Notes: a model not told the origin generated them from the letters alone. Counted from the first letter of the stretch, positions 15,622 to 26,268 are shown. The stretch: 64,000 bases of DNA from Micromonospora sp. LH3U1 (GCF_028475105.1 NZ_CP116936.1:5021501-5085500), one strand, 5' to 3'. Translations and numbers: made by a program.

Positions 15622-16367
15622 CCGACCGCGTGTACGTCCTCACCGGCGCCTCCCGCGGCCTGGGTTACGCGACCGCACAGTGCCTCGTCGCCGACGGGGC
15701 GCGGGTGGTGCTCTCGGCCCGGGACCCGGACGCCGTGGCCGCCGCCACGGAGCGGCTGGGTGGTCCGGAGCACGCCGTCGGGCTGACCGCCGACCTGAGC
15801 GACCCGGAGACCCCGGGGCAGCTCGTCGCCGCCGCCCAGGAGCATTTCGGCCGGCTCGACGGCGCCCTGATCTCGGTCGGTGGGCCACCGCCGGGCAACG
15901 CCGCGGCGGTCACCGACGAGCAGTGGCGGCTCTCCTTCGAGACCGTCTTCCTGGGCACCATCCGCGCGCTACGCACGGTCGCCGGCGCACTGCCCGACGG
16001 CGGTGCGATCGGGTTGGTGCTCTCCACCTCGGCCCGGGGCCCGGTGCCCGGCCTCGGCATCTCCAACGGTCTACGGCCCGGCCTGGTCGGGGCCGCCAAG
16101 GACATCGCCGACGACTACGGCCCGCGCGGGGTTCGGGTGGTCGGCCTGCTGCCCGGCCGGATCCTGACCGACCGCAATCGGGAGCTCTTCTCGGCGTCCG
16201 GCGACCCGGAGCGGGCCCGCGCCGAGGCGGAGGCCGCCATCCCGCTGCGACGACTCGGCGACCCCGCCGAGTTCGGCCGGGTGGCCGCGTTCGTGCTCTC
16301 CCCCGCCGCGAGCTACCTGACCGGTATCACCCTGCCGGTCGACGGTGGCGCGCTGCGCGGGCTGTGA
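15606..16367 (+). CDS. SDR-family NAD(P)-dependent oxidoreductase
   Basis: This 253-residue short-chain dehydrogenase has the cofactor motif TGASRGLG, and its C-terminal part matches enoyl-ACP/3-oxoacyl-reductase-like SDRs (YLTGITLPVDGG). The usual YxxxK catalytic pair is altered: the segment after LSTSARGPV reads GLGISNGLRPGLVGAAKDIA, so the tyrosine is not in place, as in some atypical SDRs. It starts at ATG 15606 inside the end of the partner gene and overlaps the glycosylase gene by 4 bases. The substrate is unknown. Confidence 0.87.
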   Translation: MDLGLTDRVYVLTGASRGLGYATAQCLVADGARVVLSARDPDAVAAATERLGGPEHAVGLTADLSDPETPGQLVAAAQEHFGRLDGALISVGGPPPGNAAAVTDEQWRLSFETVFLGTIRALRTVAGALPDGGAIGLVLSTSARGPVPGLGISNGLRPGLVGAAKDIADDYGPRGVRVVGLLPGRILTDRNRELFSASGDPERARAEAEAAIPLRRLGDPAEFGRVAAFVLSPAASYLTGITLPVDGGALRGL

Positions 16368-17026
16368 CGCCCGATCCGGTCGAAGAGGCCCGTGCGGTGT
16401 TGCCCGATCCGGTCCGTTCGCTGGCGCTCGACGGGGCTCCAGAGGCCCGTGCGGTGTTGCCCGGGAAGGCCCGGCCGACCCGGGCGGATCTGGCGGCCGC
16501 CGCGGACCGGACCATCCCCGACGTCCTCACGCCGGGGTTGGCGGTGCTCTTCGTCGGTATCAACCCGGGCCTCTGGTCGGCCGCAACGGGTTGGCACTTC
16601 GCCCGGCCCGGAAACCGCTTCTGGCCCGCCCTGCACCGGGGAGGGTTCACTCCCCGACTGCTGCACCCCAGCGAACAGGACGAACTGCCCGCCCTCAGGC
16701 TCGGCATCACCAACATGGCCAGCCGGGCGAGCGCCCGCGCGGACGAGTTGAGCACCGCGGAACTCCTCGACGGCGCCGCGATCCTGACCGACAAGGTGGC
16801 CCGGTTCCGGCCGCGCTGGGTGGCGGTGGTGGGGGTTACCGCGTACCGGATCGGTTTTCGCCGGCCGAAGGCCACCTTCGGGCCGCAGCCGGAGTCGCTG
16901 GCCGGCGCCCGGCTGTGGGTGCTGCCCAACCCGAGCGGCCTGAACGCGCACTTCACCCCGGTCACCCTGGGCCTGGCGTTCGCCGAGTTGCGGGTGGCGA
17001 CCGATCTGCCGGAACCGAGCCCTTGA
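16364..17026 (+). CDS. mug: G/U mismatch-specific DNA glycosylase (Mug/TDG-like)
   Basis: This 220-residue uracil/thymine-DNA glycosylase family member has the active-site segment VLFVGINPGLWSAATGWHFA, followed by RPGNRFWPALHRGG and the C-terminal VLPNPSGLNAHF that inserts into DNA. It removes uracil or ethenocytosine opposite guanine. It starts at GTG 16364, overlapping the SDR stop. The first 45 residues are an extension that contains a 23-base direct repeat coding EARAVLP twice (16384-16406 and 16441-16463). A start downstream of this repeat is possible but no better ribosome site was seen. Confidence 0.88.
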   Translation: MTPDPVEEARAVLPDPVRSLALDGAPEARAVLPGKARPTRADLAAAADRTIPDVLTPGLAVLFVGINPGLWSAATGWHFARPGNRFWPALHRGGFTPRLLHPSEQDELPALRLGITNMASRASARADELSTAELLDGAAILTDKVARFRPRWVAVVGVTAYRIGFRRPKATFGPQPESLAGARLWVLPNPSGLNAHFTPVTLGLAFAELRVATDLPEPSP

Positions 17027-17034
17027 TCGACTGG

Positions 17035-17089
17035 GGTTCAAGGAAGTCGGGCTGTCGACGCGACCAGAACACCGCGACTTCCAGGAACC
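17035..17089. repeat. Intergenic imperfect inverted repeat (copy of the 58820 family), probable terminator
   Basis: The arms are 17035-17055 and 17069-17089, with 17 of 21 positions pairing. The core aggaagtcggg and the facing cgacttccagg match the element at 58820-58860. It lies between convergent genes (mug and the ABC exporter) and could stop transcription from both sides. Confidence 0.6.
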
Positions 17090-17131
17090 CGAGCCGAGGC
17101 ACCAGACCGACCACCCGGGCCTGGCTAGACG

Positions 17132-19120
17132 TCAGTTGGCGGCGGCGGGCGGCAGCACCTCGTCGGCGCGGTAGCTGCCCAGTGGCATGATCACCGGCTC
17201 GGGGCCGGTCGCGTCGACGAACGGGGTGGGCGAGTCGGCGACCGCGAACTGGGTGCGGTACAGCTCGGCGTAGAGCCCGCCGACCGCGACCAACTCGTCG
17301 TGCCGTCCCCGCTCGACGATTCGCCCACCGTCCAGGACCAGGATCTGGTCGGCGTCGCGCACGGTGGAGAGCCGGTGTGCGATCACCAGGGCGGTTCGCC
17401 CGGCCAGCGCCACCGACAGTGCCCGCTGCACCGCCGCCTCGCTCTCCGAGTCCAGGTGTGCGGTCGCCTCGTCGAGGATCACGATTGACGGTGCCTTGAG
17501 CAGCACGCGGGCGATCGCGATGCGCTGCTTCTCGCCGCCGGAGAACCGGTAGCCGCGCTCTCCGACGGTGGTGTCCAGCCCGTCGGGCAGCGACCGGACC
17601 AGGTCGGCCACCTGCGCGCCGGCCAGCGCGGCCCAGATCTCGTCGTCGGTGGCGTCCGGCTTCGCGTAGCGAAGGTTCTCGGCGATCGTCTCGTGGAACA
17701 GGTGCGAATCCTGGGTGACCACACCGATCTCGTCGCGCAGGGAGGCGAGCGTGGCGTCGCGGACGTCCACCCCACCGACCAGCACCTGCCCGTCGGTGAC
17801 GTCGTAGATCCGGGAGATGAGCATCGACAGTGTCGACTTGCCCGCACCGGACGGGCCGACCAGCGCGACCATCTGCCCGGGCTGCACGCTGAACGAGACC
17901 CCCTTGAGCACCGGCTCGTTGACGGTCCGGTCGAGTGTGGCGACCTCCTCCAGGGAGGCGAGGGAGATCTCGGCGGCGCTCGGGTAGCGGAATCGGACGT
18001 CGCGGAAGTCGACCCGGCCGGTGCCCCGGGGCACCGGCACCGCGTCGGGCTTCTCCTCGATGCCCGGCTTGAGGTCGAGCACCTCGAAGACCCGGTCGAA
18101 GGACACCAGCGCGCTCATCACGTCCACCCGGACGTTGGAGAGCGCGGTGAGCGGACCGTACAGGCGGGTGAGCAGCAACGCGAGCGTCACCACGGTGCCC
18201 GCGCTGACGCCGCCGGTCACCGCGAGCCAGCCACCGAGGCCGTAGGTGAGCGCCTGCGCCAGCGAGGCAACCAGCAGCATGGCCACGAAGAAGGTGCGGG
18301 AATACATTGCGGACTGGATGCCGATGTCGCGGACCCGCTCGGCCCGGTCGGCGAACCGACGGGCCTCGATCTCGGGCTGGCCGAAGAGCTTCACCAGCAG
18401 CGCTCCGGCCACCCCGAACCGCTCGGTCATGGTCGCGTTCATCTTGGCGTCGAGGTTGTACGCCTCGCGGGTGATGTCGGCCAGGCGCCGACCGACCCGG
18501 CGGGCCGGAATGATGAAGATCGGCAACAGCACCAGCGAGAGCGCGGTGATCTGCCAGGAGAGGGTGAACATCACCGCCGCGGTGAGCACCAGCTGGATGA
18601 CGTTGCTGACCACACCGGACAGAGTGGAGGTGAAGGCCCGCTGGGCGCCGAGCACGTCGTTGTTGAGCCTGCTGACCAGGGCGCCGGTCTGGGTACGGGT
18701 GAAGAACTGCAACGGCATCCGCTGCACGTGGTCGTACACCCGGGTGCGCAGGTTGAGGATGATGCCCTCGCCGATCCGGGCGGAATACCAGCGTTGGGCC
18801 AGTGAGAGCAGTGCGTCGGCGACCGCCAGCGCGGCAATGAACAGGGCGACCCGCACCACGAGTCGGCCGGCCTCGGTGCCGCCCCGGTTGATCGCGTTGA
18901 TCACGTCGCCGGCGAGCACCGGGGTGGCCACGCCGATGATGGCGGCCAACACCACGGTGGCCAGGAAGACGACGATGTCGCGCCGGTAGGGCTGGGCGAA
19001 GGCCACGATGCGGCGGGCCACCCCCCGCTTCAGCCGGTGGGTGGAAACCTCGTCGCGGTTGCGCATCGACCGGAGCATGCTCCACCCGGCCATGCCACCG
19101 CCGGACATCGGGTTGGACAT
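17132..19120 (-). CDS. ABC exporter, fused permease and ATPase
   Basis: This 662-residue half-transporter has six membrane helices within about residues 40-320, followed by an ATPase domain with Walker A GPSGAGKSTL near 420, signature FSGGEKQRIAIARVLL, Walker B IVILDEATAHLD, and H-loop IAHRLSTV. A short C-terminal tail follows. It starts MSNPMSGGGMAGW at 19120. It should work as a homodimer that exports a lipid, drug or peptide from the cell; the substrate is not predictable. It stands as a single gene. Confidence 0.93.
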   Translation of the reverse strand: MSNPMSGGGMAGWSMLRSMRNRDEVSTHRLKRGVARRIVAFAQPYRRDIVVFLATVVLAAIIGVATPVLAGDVINAINRGGTEAGRLVVRVALFIAALAVADALLSLAQRWYSARIGEGIILNLRTRVYDHVQRMPLQFFTRTQTGALVSRLNNDVLGAQRAFTSTLSGVVSNVIQLVLTAAVMFTLSWQITALSLVLLPIFIIPARRVGRRLADITREAYNLDAKMNATMTERFGVAGALLVKLFGQPEIEARRFADRAERVRDIGIQSAMYSRTFFVAMLLVASLAQALTYGLGGWLAVTGGVSAGTVVTLALLLTRLYGPLTALSNVRVDVMSALVSFDRVFEVLDLKPGIEEKPDAVPVPRGTGRVDFRDVRFRYPSAAEISLASLEEVATLDRTVNEPVLKGVSFSVQPGQMVALVGPSGAGKSTLSMLISRIYDVTDGQVLVGGVDVRDATLASLRDEIGVVTQDSHLFHETIAENLRYAKPDATDDEIWAALAGAQVADLVRSLPDGLDTTVGERGYRFSGGEKQRIAIARVLLKAPSIVILDEATAHLDSESEAAVQRALSVALAGRTALVIAHRLSTVRDADQILVLDGGRIVERGRHDELVAVGGLYAELYRTQFAVADSPTPFVDATGPEPVIMPLGSYRADEVLPPAAAN

Positions 19121-19222
19121 CGCTCACCTCCGGGTCGTCGGGCAGACCGCGCCGTCAGGTCAATTCTCCCGACGACTGTGACAACCTCGGTCGTAACCCG
19201 GATCTTCCCGTGCGGTCCTTAC

Positions 19223-19990
19223 CTATTCTCCCTGGCCAGCCAGGTCGCGCAGCCGGCGGGTCTGCGCCTCCCGCTCGGCGCGCTGCTGGTCGGCGTGCGA
19301 CCGCCCGGCCGCACCGGCGAGCAACGCCTTGATCTCCACCACCGCGTCGCGGGGCCCGGAGAGCAGACCAGCGGTCAGGTCCTGGACCGCGCCGTCCAGC
19401 TCGGCTGGCGGCACGACCAGGGTGGCCAGCCCGATGCGGTCCGCCTCGGCGGCGTCCAACCGGCGGCCGGTCGCGCAGATCTCCAGCGCCCGCGCGTAGC
19501 CGACCAACTCGACGAGGCGTTTCGTGCCGGCCAGGTCGGGCACCAGACCGAGGGTCACCTCAGCCATCGACAGCTTCGCGTCCGCGGACAGCACTCGCAG
19601 GTCACAGGCGAGCGCGAGCTGGAAGCCAGCACCGATCGCGTGGCCCTGCACGGCCGCGACGGAGATGACGTCCGGCCGGTGCAGCCAGGTGAAGCCGGTC
19701 TGGAACTCCGCGATGCGCTCGGCGCACTCCTGCTCGGGCAGCGTGGCCAGCTCCGCGAAGGAGCCCGGGCCGGAAGCACCAGCCACCGCGAGGTCGAGGC
19801 CGGCGGAGAACGCACGCCCCTCACCCCGGACCACCACCACCCGCACGTCGCCGGGCAGATCGCGGGAGAAGTCGCTCATCGCTCGCCACATGGCGGGCGT
19901 CTGAGCATTGAGCACGTCGGGCCGGCACAACGTCACCGTGGCAACCGGCCCGTCGCAGGTCAGCCGAACCCCGGTCGCCTCGGCGGTCAC
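19223..19990 (-). CDS. Enoyl-CoA hydratase/isomerase family protein
   Basis: This 255-residue crotonase-fold protein has the oxyanion-hole segments GRAFSAGLDL and QGHAIGAGFQLALACDLRV and the following LSMAEVTLGLVPDLAGT, where a glutamate sits in the catalytic loop. I took GTG 19990; the open frame upstream to 20062 would run into the neighbouring small HTH gene. It probably hydrates or isomerises an acyl-CoA in fatty-acid or amino-acid breakdown. Confidence 0.9.
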   Translation of the reverse strand: MTAEATGVRLTCDGPVATVTLCRPDVLNAQTPAMWRAMSDFSRDLPGDVRVVVVRGEGRAFSAGLDLAVAGASGPGSFAELATLPEQECAERIAEFQTGFTWLHRPDVISVAAVQGHAIGAGFQLALACDLRVLSADAKLSMAEVTLGLVPDLAGTKRLVELVGYARALEICATGRRLDAAEADRIGLATLVVPPAELDGAVQDLTAGLLSGPRDAVVEIKALLAGAAGRSHADQQRAEREAQTRRLRDLAGQGE

Positions 19991-20036
19991 CGGGCGGCCC
20001 GGGGCGCGGCGCTGGTGGGCGACGCTGAGTGGCGGG

Positions 20037-20264
20037 TCACGCCTTCTTGCGGCGCCGGGCACCGCCGCGCTGACGCAGCTGCACCCCGGATTCGGTGAGC
20101 ACTCGGTGGATGAACCCGTAGGAACGGCCGGTCGAGGCCGCCAACGCGCGGATGCTCTCCCCCGAGGTGTACCGCTTTACCAGGTCCTTGGCGAGCGTCT
20201 GACGCTCGGCTCCGACGATCCGGCGACCCTTCTCAGTGCTGGTGGCTGTGCCAGTGGCTGCCAT
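20037..20264 (-). CDS. Small helix-turn-helix DNA-binding protein
   Basis: This 75-residue protein has a single helix-turn-helix (SGESIRALAASTGRSYGFIH, then RVLTESG) and ends in a basic tail GGARRRKKA. Near-identical small proteins are widespread in actinobacteria, where they are annotated only as HTH proteins. It starts at ATG 20264. Forty-six bases separate its stop from the hydratase start on the same strand. Its target is unknown. Confidence 0.86.
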   Translation of the reverse strand: MAATGTATSTEKGRRIVGAERQTLAKDLVKRYTSGESIRALAASTGRSYGFIHRVLTESGVQLRQRGGARRRKKA

Positions 20265-20480
20265 GCTGTGTCCTCACGTCCCAGACTGTGCGGTTCGGAT
20301 ACGGTCCCACCTATTAGACCGCCTCGAACGATCATGCGCCAGATATCAACTCTTCGCCAACCGACACGCTATGCAATGTCAGCTTCCCGATAGAGTGATC
20401 CCGGCGATCGGCCCCGCCGAAGCGTCCCCGCGTACCACTGCGGCGTGCTGGCACCTGCCGATGACCCGTAGCCTTCGGTC

Positions 20481-21080
20481 GTGATCGACCTGCTGAGCAC
20501 CGCGGCCGGAGCTGCCGTGGTCTTCGCTGCCACCGACATCGACGACATCGTCATCCTGACCCTGTTCTTCGTCGCAGCCCGCACCACCGGCCGGCCCCGC
20601 ACCTGGGAAATTGTCGCCGGCCAATACCTCGGCATCGGTGCGCTCGCGTTGGCGAGCGCGGTGGTCGCGGCCGGGCTACTGGTGGTGCCGGACCCGTGGA
20701 CGGGGTTGCTCGGCCTGCTGCCGATCGCGCTGGGCATCCGCGCTCTGCGCGGCTCCGACGACGACGAGACCCCGACGGTCGTCACCGGAATGCTCGGTGT
20801 GGCCGGGGTGACGATCGCGAACGGGGCCGACAACGTGGCCGTCTACGTACCCGTGTTCCGGGCCCTCGGCGTCGGCGACAGCGCGGTGTTCCTCGTGGTC
20901 TTCGTGCTGCTCATCGCGCTGTGGTGCGCCGCCGGAGCCTGGTTGGGCGGCCACCCCCGGGTGGTCCGACTGGTCGAGCGCGCCGGCCACTGGCTGGTGC
21001 CGGCGATCTTCATCGCCATCGGGGTGGTGATCCTGGTCAGCTCCGGCGTGCTCAGCCGGCTGGTCGACCTGCTCGGCTGA
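20481..21080 (+). CDS. Cadmium resistance transporter (CadD)-like membrane protein
   Basis: This 199-residue integral membrane protein has about six helices and the CadD-family signatures FAATDIDDIVILTLFF near the N-terminus and TIANGADNVAVYVPVF in the middle; both carry acidic residues within the membrane. It starts at GTG 20481. CadD proteins export Cd2+ or related cations in Gram-positives. Specificity here is inferred from family only, and no metal regulator is adjacent. Confidence 0.86.
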   Translation: MIDLLSTAAGAAVVFAATDIDDIVILTLFFVAARTTGRPRTWEIVAGQYLGIGALALASAVVAAGLLVVPDPWTGLLGLLPIALGIRALRGSDDDETPTVVTGMLGVAGVTIANGADNVAVYVPVFRALGVGDSAVFLVVFVLLIALWCAAGAWLGGHPRVVRLVERAGHWLVPAIFIAIGVVILVSSGVLSRLVDLLG

Positions 21081-21134
21081 GGCTGGGCCCCGCGCCTCGG
21101 CGCAGGCTGGGCCGAGCGCCCGTCCGGGACACGA

Positions 21135-22739
<1,605 letters not shown>

Positions 22740-23001
22740 GTTTTCGGGCTCGCTCTCGGGGTCTGGAAGGCTGACTCGGGGCACGCGAAACGGCCGGCGG
22801 GCTCAAGGGGCCCGACGGCGCGGGGCGGTTCAGCCTTCGCAGCGCAGCACCCGACAAGTGTACCGGGCGTCGCTGAGCGACCCGCCCGGATTACCAATCA
22901 AGATCATCGGGTACCGGAACCGCTGTCCGGACCCCGTCCGGCATTTCAACGACAGAACGACATCCAGACGACAATCACGGCATACGGCGATCGGGGTCAG
23001 C

Positions 23002-23919
23002 ATGGAACTCAACGAGCGGGCCGAACTCGACACGTCCCAGGTCACTGACCGGGGCCGGGGCGGTGGGGGCGGCGGCATGGGCATTCCACTGCCCGGCGGC
23101 GGTGGTCGCGGCGGGCTGATCGGCATCGTGGTGGCCGTGCTGGTCGCGCTGCTCGGCGGTGGTTTCGGCCTGAACGCGATGACCAACGGCGACGAGGGCG
23201 GGCAGGCCGGCGGCACCGACCTGGAGCAGTTGTGCTCGCGCGAGAACCCCAAGCGCTTCGACGACGTACGCTGCCGCAACCTGCTGTTCGTCAACAGCAT
23301 CCAGGGCTACTGGGAGAAGGCGTACCCGGAGCTGGGTAAGGGGAAGTACGAGCCGACCGACACCAACTACTTCCAGGCCGCCGTGAACACCGGCTGCGGC
23401 CAGGCCGACTCGGGCGTCGGCCCGTTCTACTGCCCGGCCGACCGGCAGGTCTACATCGACCTGAGCTTCTACGACGAGCTGGCCTCCCGGTTCGGCGCCA
23501 AGGGCGAATTCGCCCAGCCCTACGTGCTCGCCCACGAGTACGGACACCACATCCAGAACCTGCTCGGCACCAACGCGAAGGCCGGCCAGGGCGACCAGAG
23601 CGGCCCCCGCTCCGCCTCCGTCCGGTTGGAGTTGCAGGCCGACTGCTACGCCGGCGCCTGGGCCAAGCACGCCACCGAGAGCAAGGACAAGACCGGCCAG
23701 GAGCCGCTGTTCACGTCGATCACCCAGACCGACATCAACGAGGCGTTGAAGGCCGCCGAGGCGATCGGCGACGACAGCATCCAGGAACGCTCCGGTGGGC
23801 AGGTCAACCCCGACTCGTTCACCCACGGCACCTCCGCACAGCGGCAGCGCTGGTTCCAGCAGGGCTTCGACAGTGGCGACCCGAAGACCTGCGACACCTT
23901 CGGCACCGACCAGCTCTGA
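23002..23919 (+). CDS. Neutral zinc metallopeptidase, membrane-anchored (YpfJ family)
   Basis: This 305-residue protein has a Gly-rich N-terminal tail, one membrane segment at about 34-55, and an extracytoplasmic catalytic domain. The zinc motif HEYGHH lies near residues 178-183, and a third ligand Glu is expected in RLELQADCYAGAWA. Conserved cysteine pairs (NTGCGQADSG with FYCP, and DVRC) could form disulfides. It starts at ATG 23002. It belongs to the putative neutral zinc metallopeptidase family with unknown substrates. A terminator follows. Confidence 0.92.
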   Translation: MELNERAELDTSQVTDRGRGGGGGGMGIPLPGGGGRGGLIGIVVAVLVALLGGGFGLNAMTNGDEGGQAGGTDLEQLCSRENPKRFDDVRCRNLLFVNSIQGYWEKAYPELGKGKYEPTDTNYFQAAVNTGCGQADSGVGPFYCPADRQVYIDLSFYDELASRFGAKGEFAQPYVLAHEYGHHIQNLLGTNAKAGQGDQSGPRSASVRLELQADCYAGAWAKHATESKDKTGQEPLFTSITQTDINEALKAAEAIGDDSIQERSGGQVNPDSFTHGTSAQRQRWFQQGFDSGDPKTCDTFGTDQL

Positions 23920-23928
23920 CACCTCCGG

Positions 23929-23962
23929 GTCGTGGCAGGGCCCCGAAAGGTCCTGCCACGAC
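23929..23962. terminator. Bidirectional terminator
   Basis: This 11-base-pair perfect stem (gtcgtggcagg, 23929-23939, with cctgccacgac, 23952-23962) surrounds a 12-base loop between the convergent metallopeptidase and SnoaL-like genes. Confidence 0.7.
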
Positions 23963-23980
23963 CATCGCCCTGCGGACGGG

Positions 23981-24346
23981 TCAGCCGAGCCGCGACACCT
24001 GGTAGTGACTGATGAGCCAGACATCGTCGACCCGCCGCACGATCACGCCGAGGTGGACAGTGAGCGTCGGCCGGTCGGTGAAGCCGAAGTCGACCTCCAG
24101 ATAGCCGAGGACCAGGTCGTCGGCGAGACGCCGGGTCTCCCGGATGTCGTACGTGGCGGTCAGGCCGAGTGGCTGCGCGGCGTAGTACGCGGCGACGCCC
24201 TCGGGTCCGACGGTGTACGGGTGCAGACCCTGGAAGATCGCGTCGTCGGTGAAGTACGACGCGACGCGATCCGGCTCGTGGGCGTCGACCGCGGACCGCC
24301 AGCGGTCGAGGACGGTACGCAGGATCTGGGCCTCGGCACTGGACAA
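23981..24346 (-). CDS. SnoaL-like/NTF2-fold protein
   Basis: This 121-residue single-domain protein of the SgcJ/EcaC (NTF2-like) group contains RVASYFTDDAIFQGLHPYT, a pattern in which the Asp pair lines the cavity, and ends with a typical VWLISHYQVSRL strand. I propose a TTG start at 24346 because GGGAG lies 6 bases upstream; the open frame extends much further without family sequence. The function is unknown and could be enzymatic or ligand-binding. Confidence 0.78.
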   Translation of the reverse strand: MSSAEAQILRTVLDRWRSAVDAHEPDRVASYFTDDAIFQGLHPYTVGPEGVAAYYAAQPLGLTATYDIRETRRLADDLVLGYLEVDFGFTDRPTLTVHLGVIVRRVDDVWLISHYQVSRLG

Positions 24347-24527
24347 GATGATCTCCCTGGTCCTTGGGGTGGAACGGGCGCGGTTCAGGGCTACCGGGAC
24401 GGCTGACCGGAATCGTTCGGATGCGGTGTCAGCGGGGTGACGTGCCCATCCTCCGAGCGCCGGCCCGACCCTGTCCCAGAAATCCCTGTATCGCGTGCGA
24501 TCGCCTGCCCGCCGACTTCGCCTGAGG

Positions 24528-25190
24528 TCAGCCGGCTCGGTCGGGTGCCGGGTCGCGCAACCGGATCCACACCGCCCGGGCCGCGCCCACCGCGGCGACG
24601 AGCACCGCGTGCCGAGGCTCCGGCACATCGAGCAACCGCTCAGCACGCAACGGCACGAGCGGAGCCAACCGCCGGTCAGCCAGCACCGTGTCCACCGCCC
24701 GCCGATCACCACCGCAGACCACCGCGGCGAGGGCCGCAGCCTCCGGCAACAGCAGCCGTACGGCCAGCTCTGCCGCGTCACCCAACGCCGCCTTGGCCTG
24801 GTTGTCGCGCCGACGGGCGAACCTCTGCTGCGACCATCCCCCCGCGGCAGTGCGCCCCTGCACGTACTGGCGGTCCACCTTGGACGCGACGAGGTCGGCG
24901 CCCTCGGCCACGCCGACGGCCACCGCGCCCTTGCGGGCCAGCAACAGGCCGATCCGGCGGGGTGCGACGGCGGCGGCCACGAACCCGGCGACGTCGACGC
25001 TGGCCGGCGCCCCAGGTGGGGCGTACAGCTCGGCGGTGGATCCGTCGGGGGCGGCGAGCAGCAGCCCGTACTCCTGGCTGGTCGTGGTGGGCGGGCCGTG
25101 CCGGTCGGCGAAGCCTTCGATCCAGCGGCCGACGCGGGCCGGGTCGACCTCGACCCACCGGCCGCCCCCGGCTGCGGGTCGACTGGTCAC
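24528..25190 (-). CDS. Actinobacterial VLRF1-type peptidyl-tRNA hydrolase/release factor homologue
   Basis: This 220-residue protein contains QGRTAAGGWSQQRFARRRDN followed by Q. That is the glycine-rich loop with catalytic glutamine of the Vms1-like release factor (VLRF1) group, related to eRF1. In eukaryotes Vms1/ANKZF1 releases nascent chains from stalled 60S subunits; the actinobacterial members are assigned a similar rescue role by homology. GTG 25190 is preferred, and GTG 25208 is also possible. The gene lies downstream of an 18-base tandem repeat and the LysE gene. Confidence 0.8.
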   Translation of the reverse strand: MTSRPAAGGGRWVEVDPARVGRWIEGFADRHGPPTTTSQEYGLLLAAPDGSTAELYAPPGAPASVDVAGFVAAAVAPRRIGLLLARKGAVAVGVAEGADLVASKVDRQYVQGRTAAGGWSQQRFARRRDNQAKAALGDAAELAVRLLLPEAAALAAVVCGGDRRAVDTVLADRRLAPLVPLRAERLLDVPEPRHAVLVAAVGAARAVWIRLRDPAPDRAG

Positions 25191-25210
25191 CGCCCGACCG
25201 TACGGCACGC

Positions 25211-25260
25211 CGGGCGAGACCGGGCCGTCGGGCGAGACCGGGCCGTCGGGCGGGACCGCT
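25211..25260. repeat. 18-base tandem repeat, about 2.8 copies
   Basis: The unit cgggcgagaccgggccgt occurs at 25211-25228 and 25229-25246, with a diverged partial copy to 25260. It fills the space between the LysE stop and the VLRF1 start. Confidence 0.8.
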
Positions 25261-25892
25261 CAGCCCGGCAGGAGCGCGACCACCGCCAGCGCGGCGATCA
25301 GCGCGCTGGAGACCAGGCCGGTGACCAGCCGGCCGCGCGGCCCGGTCAGCGCTCGGCCGACCACGGTGCCACCGCCGGCGATGAGCAGCTGCCAACTCGC
25401 CGACGCCAGGAACACGCCCGCCACGAAGAGCGCCGCGGAGCCCGCGTCCGCGTCGGCGGTGTCCCGACGGCCAAGCACGAGCGCGGTGAAGTAGAGCACC
25501 GTCATCGGGTTCAGCAGGGTCAGCCCGAGCAACGCCGCGTACGCCCGCCCGGGAGTGCTCAGACCCCGACCGGCGGGTGCCGTCGGAGTCCGCCGCGAAC
25601 GGTGGGCGCACCAGGTCTGCCACAGGCCATGCGCGGCAAGACCCAGCAGAACCGCGGCGGCGACCACCCGCAGCGGCCCGGCGACCGGCGCGATGACCCC
25701 GGCCAGGCCGGCGCCGCCGAGCGCGGCGACCGCCGCGTAGAGCCCGTCGGCCGTCGCCACCGCGAGCGCCGCGGCCGCACCGACCCGGAACGAGGTACGG
25801 GCACTGAGCCCCAGGATGAGGATCGCGATCGCGCCGACGGGGATGGCGACGCCGTAGCCGGCGACGAGACCGGCGAGGAACGCCCCGCTCAC
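25260..25892 (-). CDS. LysE/RhtB-family amino-acid exporter
   Basis: This 210-residue membrane protein has about six helices. The N-terminal GYGVAIPVGAIAILILGLS is the LysE-family pattern, and a second conserved segment is LLGLTLLNPMTVLYFTALVL. It begins at GTG 25892. It should export an amino acid or related small molecule. Together with the downstream VLRF1 gene it may form a two-gene unit; nothing indicates a functional link. Confidence 0.87.
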   Translation of the reverse strand: MSGAFLAGLVAGYGVAIPVGAIAILILGLSARTSFRVGAAAALAVATADGLYAAVAALGGAGLAGVIAPVAGPLRVVAAAVLLGLAAHGLWQTWCAHRSRRTPTAPAGRGLSTPGRAYAALLGLTLLNPMTVLYFTALVLGRRDTADADAGSAALFVAGVFLASASWQLLIAGGGTVVGRALTGPRGRLVTGLVSSALIAALAVVALLPG

Positions 25893-26122
25893 GGACGTCG
25901 GTGCCGCGTCGAGGCCCGTCCCCGGAGCGGCCGCTGTCGGGGCACGGCAGTCGCCGCACGGACAAGGACCTGCTTCGGGTACGCCTCAATCACACGCGCA
26001 TCGTGCGCGCCAAAGCGGCGTCTCCGCCACCGGATTTCCGCCCCCAGCAGAGCATCCAGTCCCCCCAACCACCGTTCCAGGAGGCGCGCCGCGCTCCCCG
26101 CCCCTCCCCGCCCCTCCCGCCA

Positions 26123-26186
26123 ACGTTGATCAAGAGGTTTACGTCACCAAGACCGCAATTTCTGACGCGAATCTCTTGATCAACGT
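26123..26186. repeat. Inverted-repeat element, 17-base arms
   Basis: The arms acgttgatcaagaggtt (26123-26139) and aatctcttgatcaacgt (26170-26186) pair at 16 of 17 positions. An inner pair, cgtca (26142-26146) with tgacg (26163-26167), extends the hairpin. Confidence 0.75.
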
Positions 26187-26220
26187 GGGCGAGAGGTGGG
26201 GGCAAGGTCCGCCTGGGCCA

Positions 26221-26268
26221 GATCGTGCTCGATCCTCATTTTGGTGGCCTCACTGCATTGATACCACT
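26221..26268. repeat. Partial copy of the 34629/56652 dispersed element
   Basis: It starts gatcgtgctcgatcc, contains gtggcctcac and ends ccact, in the same order and near-same spacing as the copy at 34629-34701. The right inverted-repeat arm is missing. Confidence 0.6.

Noticed and set aside
25893..25989. Extension of the LysE transporter upstream
   Set aside because: The frame before GTG 25892 is not membrane-like and adds no family sequence.
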